DNA of 64,000 nucleotides from Lucinisca nassula (taxonomy: Eukaryota; Mollusca; Bivalvia; Lucinida; Lucinidae), in contig OY757014.1 of assembly GCA_963580285.1 (NCBI GenBank), positions 14,894,725 through 14,958,724 on the forward strand, in the 5' to 3' direction. The notes beneath the pieces were generated by a model that was not told the DNA's origin, ran no database searches, and saw only the letters and a program-made list of their open reading frames with translations. Below are positions 63,925 to 64,000 of the stretch, piece after piece (position 1 is the stretch's first letter; each line of letters starts with the position of its first letter). A program made the position numbers and the translations under genes.

Positions 63925-64000
63925 TAATGAAAATGTATGCTGTGTGTACTCATTAGAATCGCCTCATTGAGGTGATTCTAATGAGTACACACAGCATACA
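63925..64000. mobile_element. Hairpin with 27-bp arms at the window end
   Basis: TGTATGCTGTGTGTACTCAT and ATGAGTACACACAGCATACA are perfect inverted arms; inner TTAGAATCGCCTC / GAGGTGATTCTAA. May continue past 64000. Confidence 0.65.

Overview
This is repeat-dominated animal DNA, most likely from a bivalve mollusc. It has no bacterial-style operons, and almost every open frame is transposon debris. The main clue to the host is the repeat repertoire: tRNA-headed SINEs ending in a GACGTTAAAC-type tail, dense hairpin MITEs, and APE-type LINE, DIRS, mariner and Gypsy relics. Naming a bivalve is inference; no database was consulted.

The only host gene I can support is the 3' end of IFT74, an intraflagellar transport IFT-B subunit, on the minus strand. 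Three exons (63217-63092, 60932-60872, 54534-54416) with consensus splice sites and matching phases encode the last ~101 residues and the stop codon. Its introns hold two tandem arrays: a 73-bp satellite at 55.3-57.3 kb and a 38-bp minisatellite at 61.3-62.0 kb. The last exon lies in a ~175-bp island between two MITEs, one of which may supply the poly(A) signal.

Layout: 0-16 kb holds dispersed tandem units, SINEs, hairpin MITEs, a jockey/CR1-like RT pseudogene (3.6-4.8 kb) and a solo LTR (8.0-8.5 kb). 16-24 kb holds a mariner relic with both TIRs, SINEs, microsatellites and a TTAA-flanked TIR element. 24.92-35.93 kb is an 11-kb LTR retrotransposon on the minus strand with 5-bp target duplications (AACAT), LTRs of 2.55-2.77 kb, a tRNA-Leu-type primer site and a polypurine tract. 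Its order is Gag-PR-IN-RT-RH, with integrase before reverse transcriptase, as in the Gmr1-like branch of Ty3/gypsy. Two ~165-bp units carrying a complete hammerhead ribozyme motif are inserted in it, one in an LTR and one in pol. 36-41 kb has a DIRS-like fragment split by a TTAA MITE and two decayed LINE 3' ends. 45.2-48.5 kb is a LINE with APE endonuclease, RT and an embedded PHD-type zinc finger. 41-64 kb otherwise consists of MITEs, SINEs, arrays and the IFT74 exons.

The strongest candidates for something noteworthy are the hammerhead-bearing retrozyme-like insertions, a satellite whose monomer appears to derive from a SINE body, and TTAA-flanked MITE families that share one central palindrome despite different termini.
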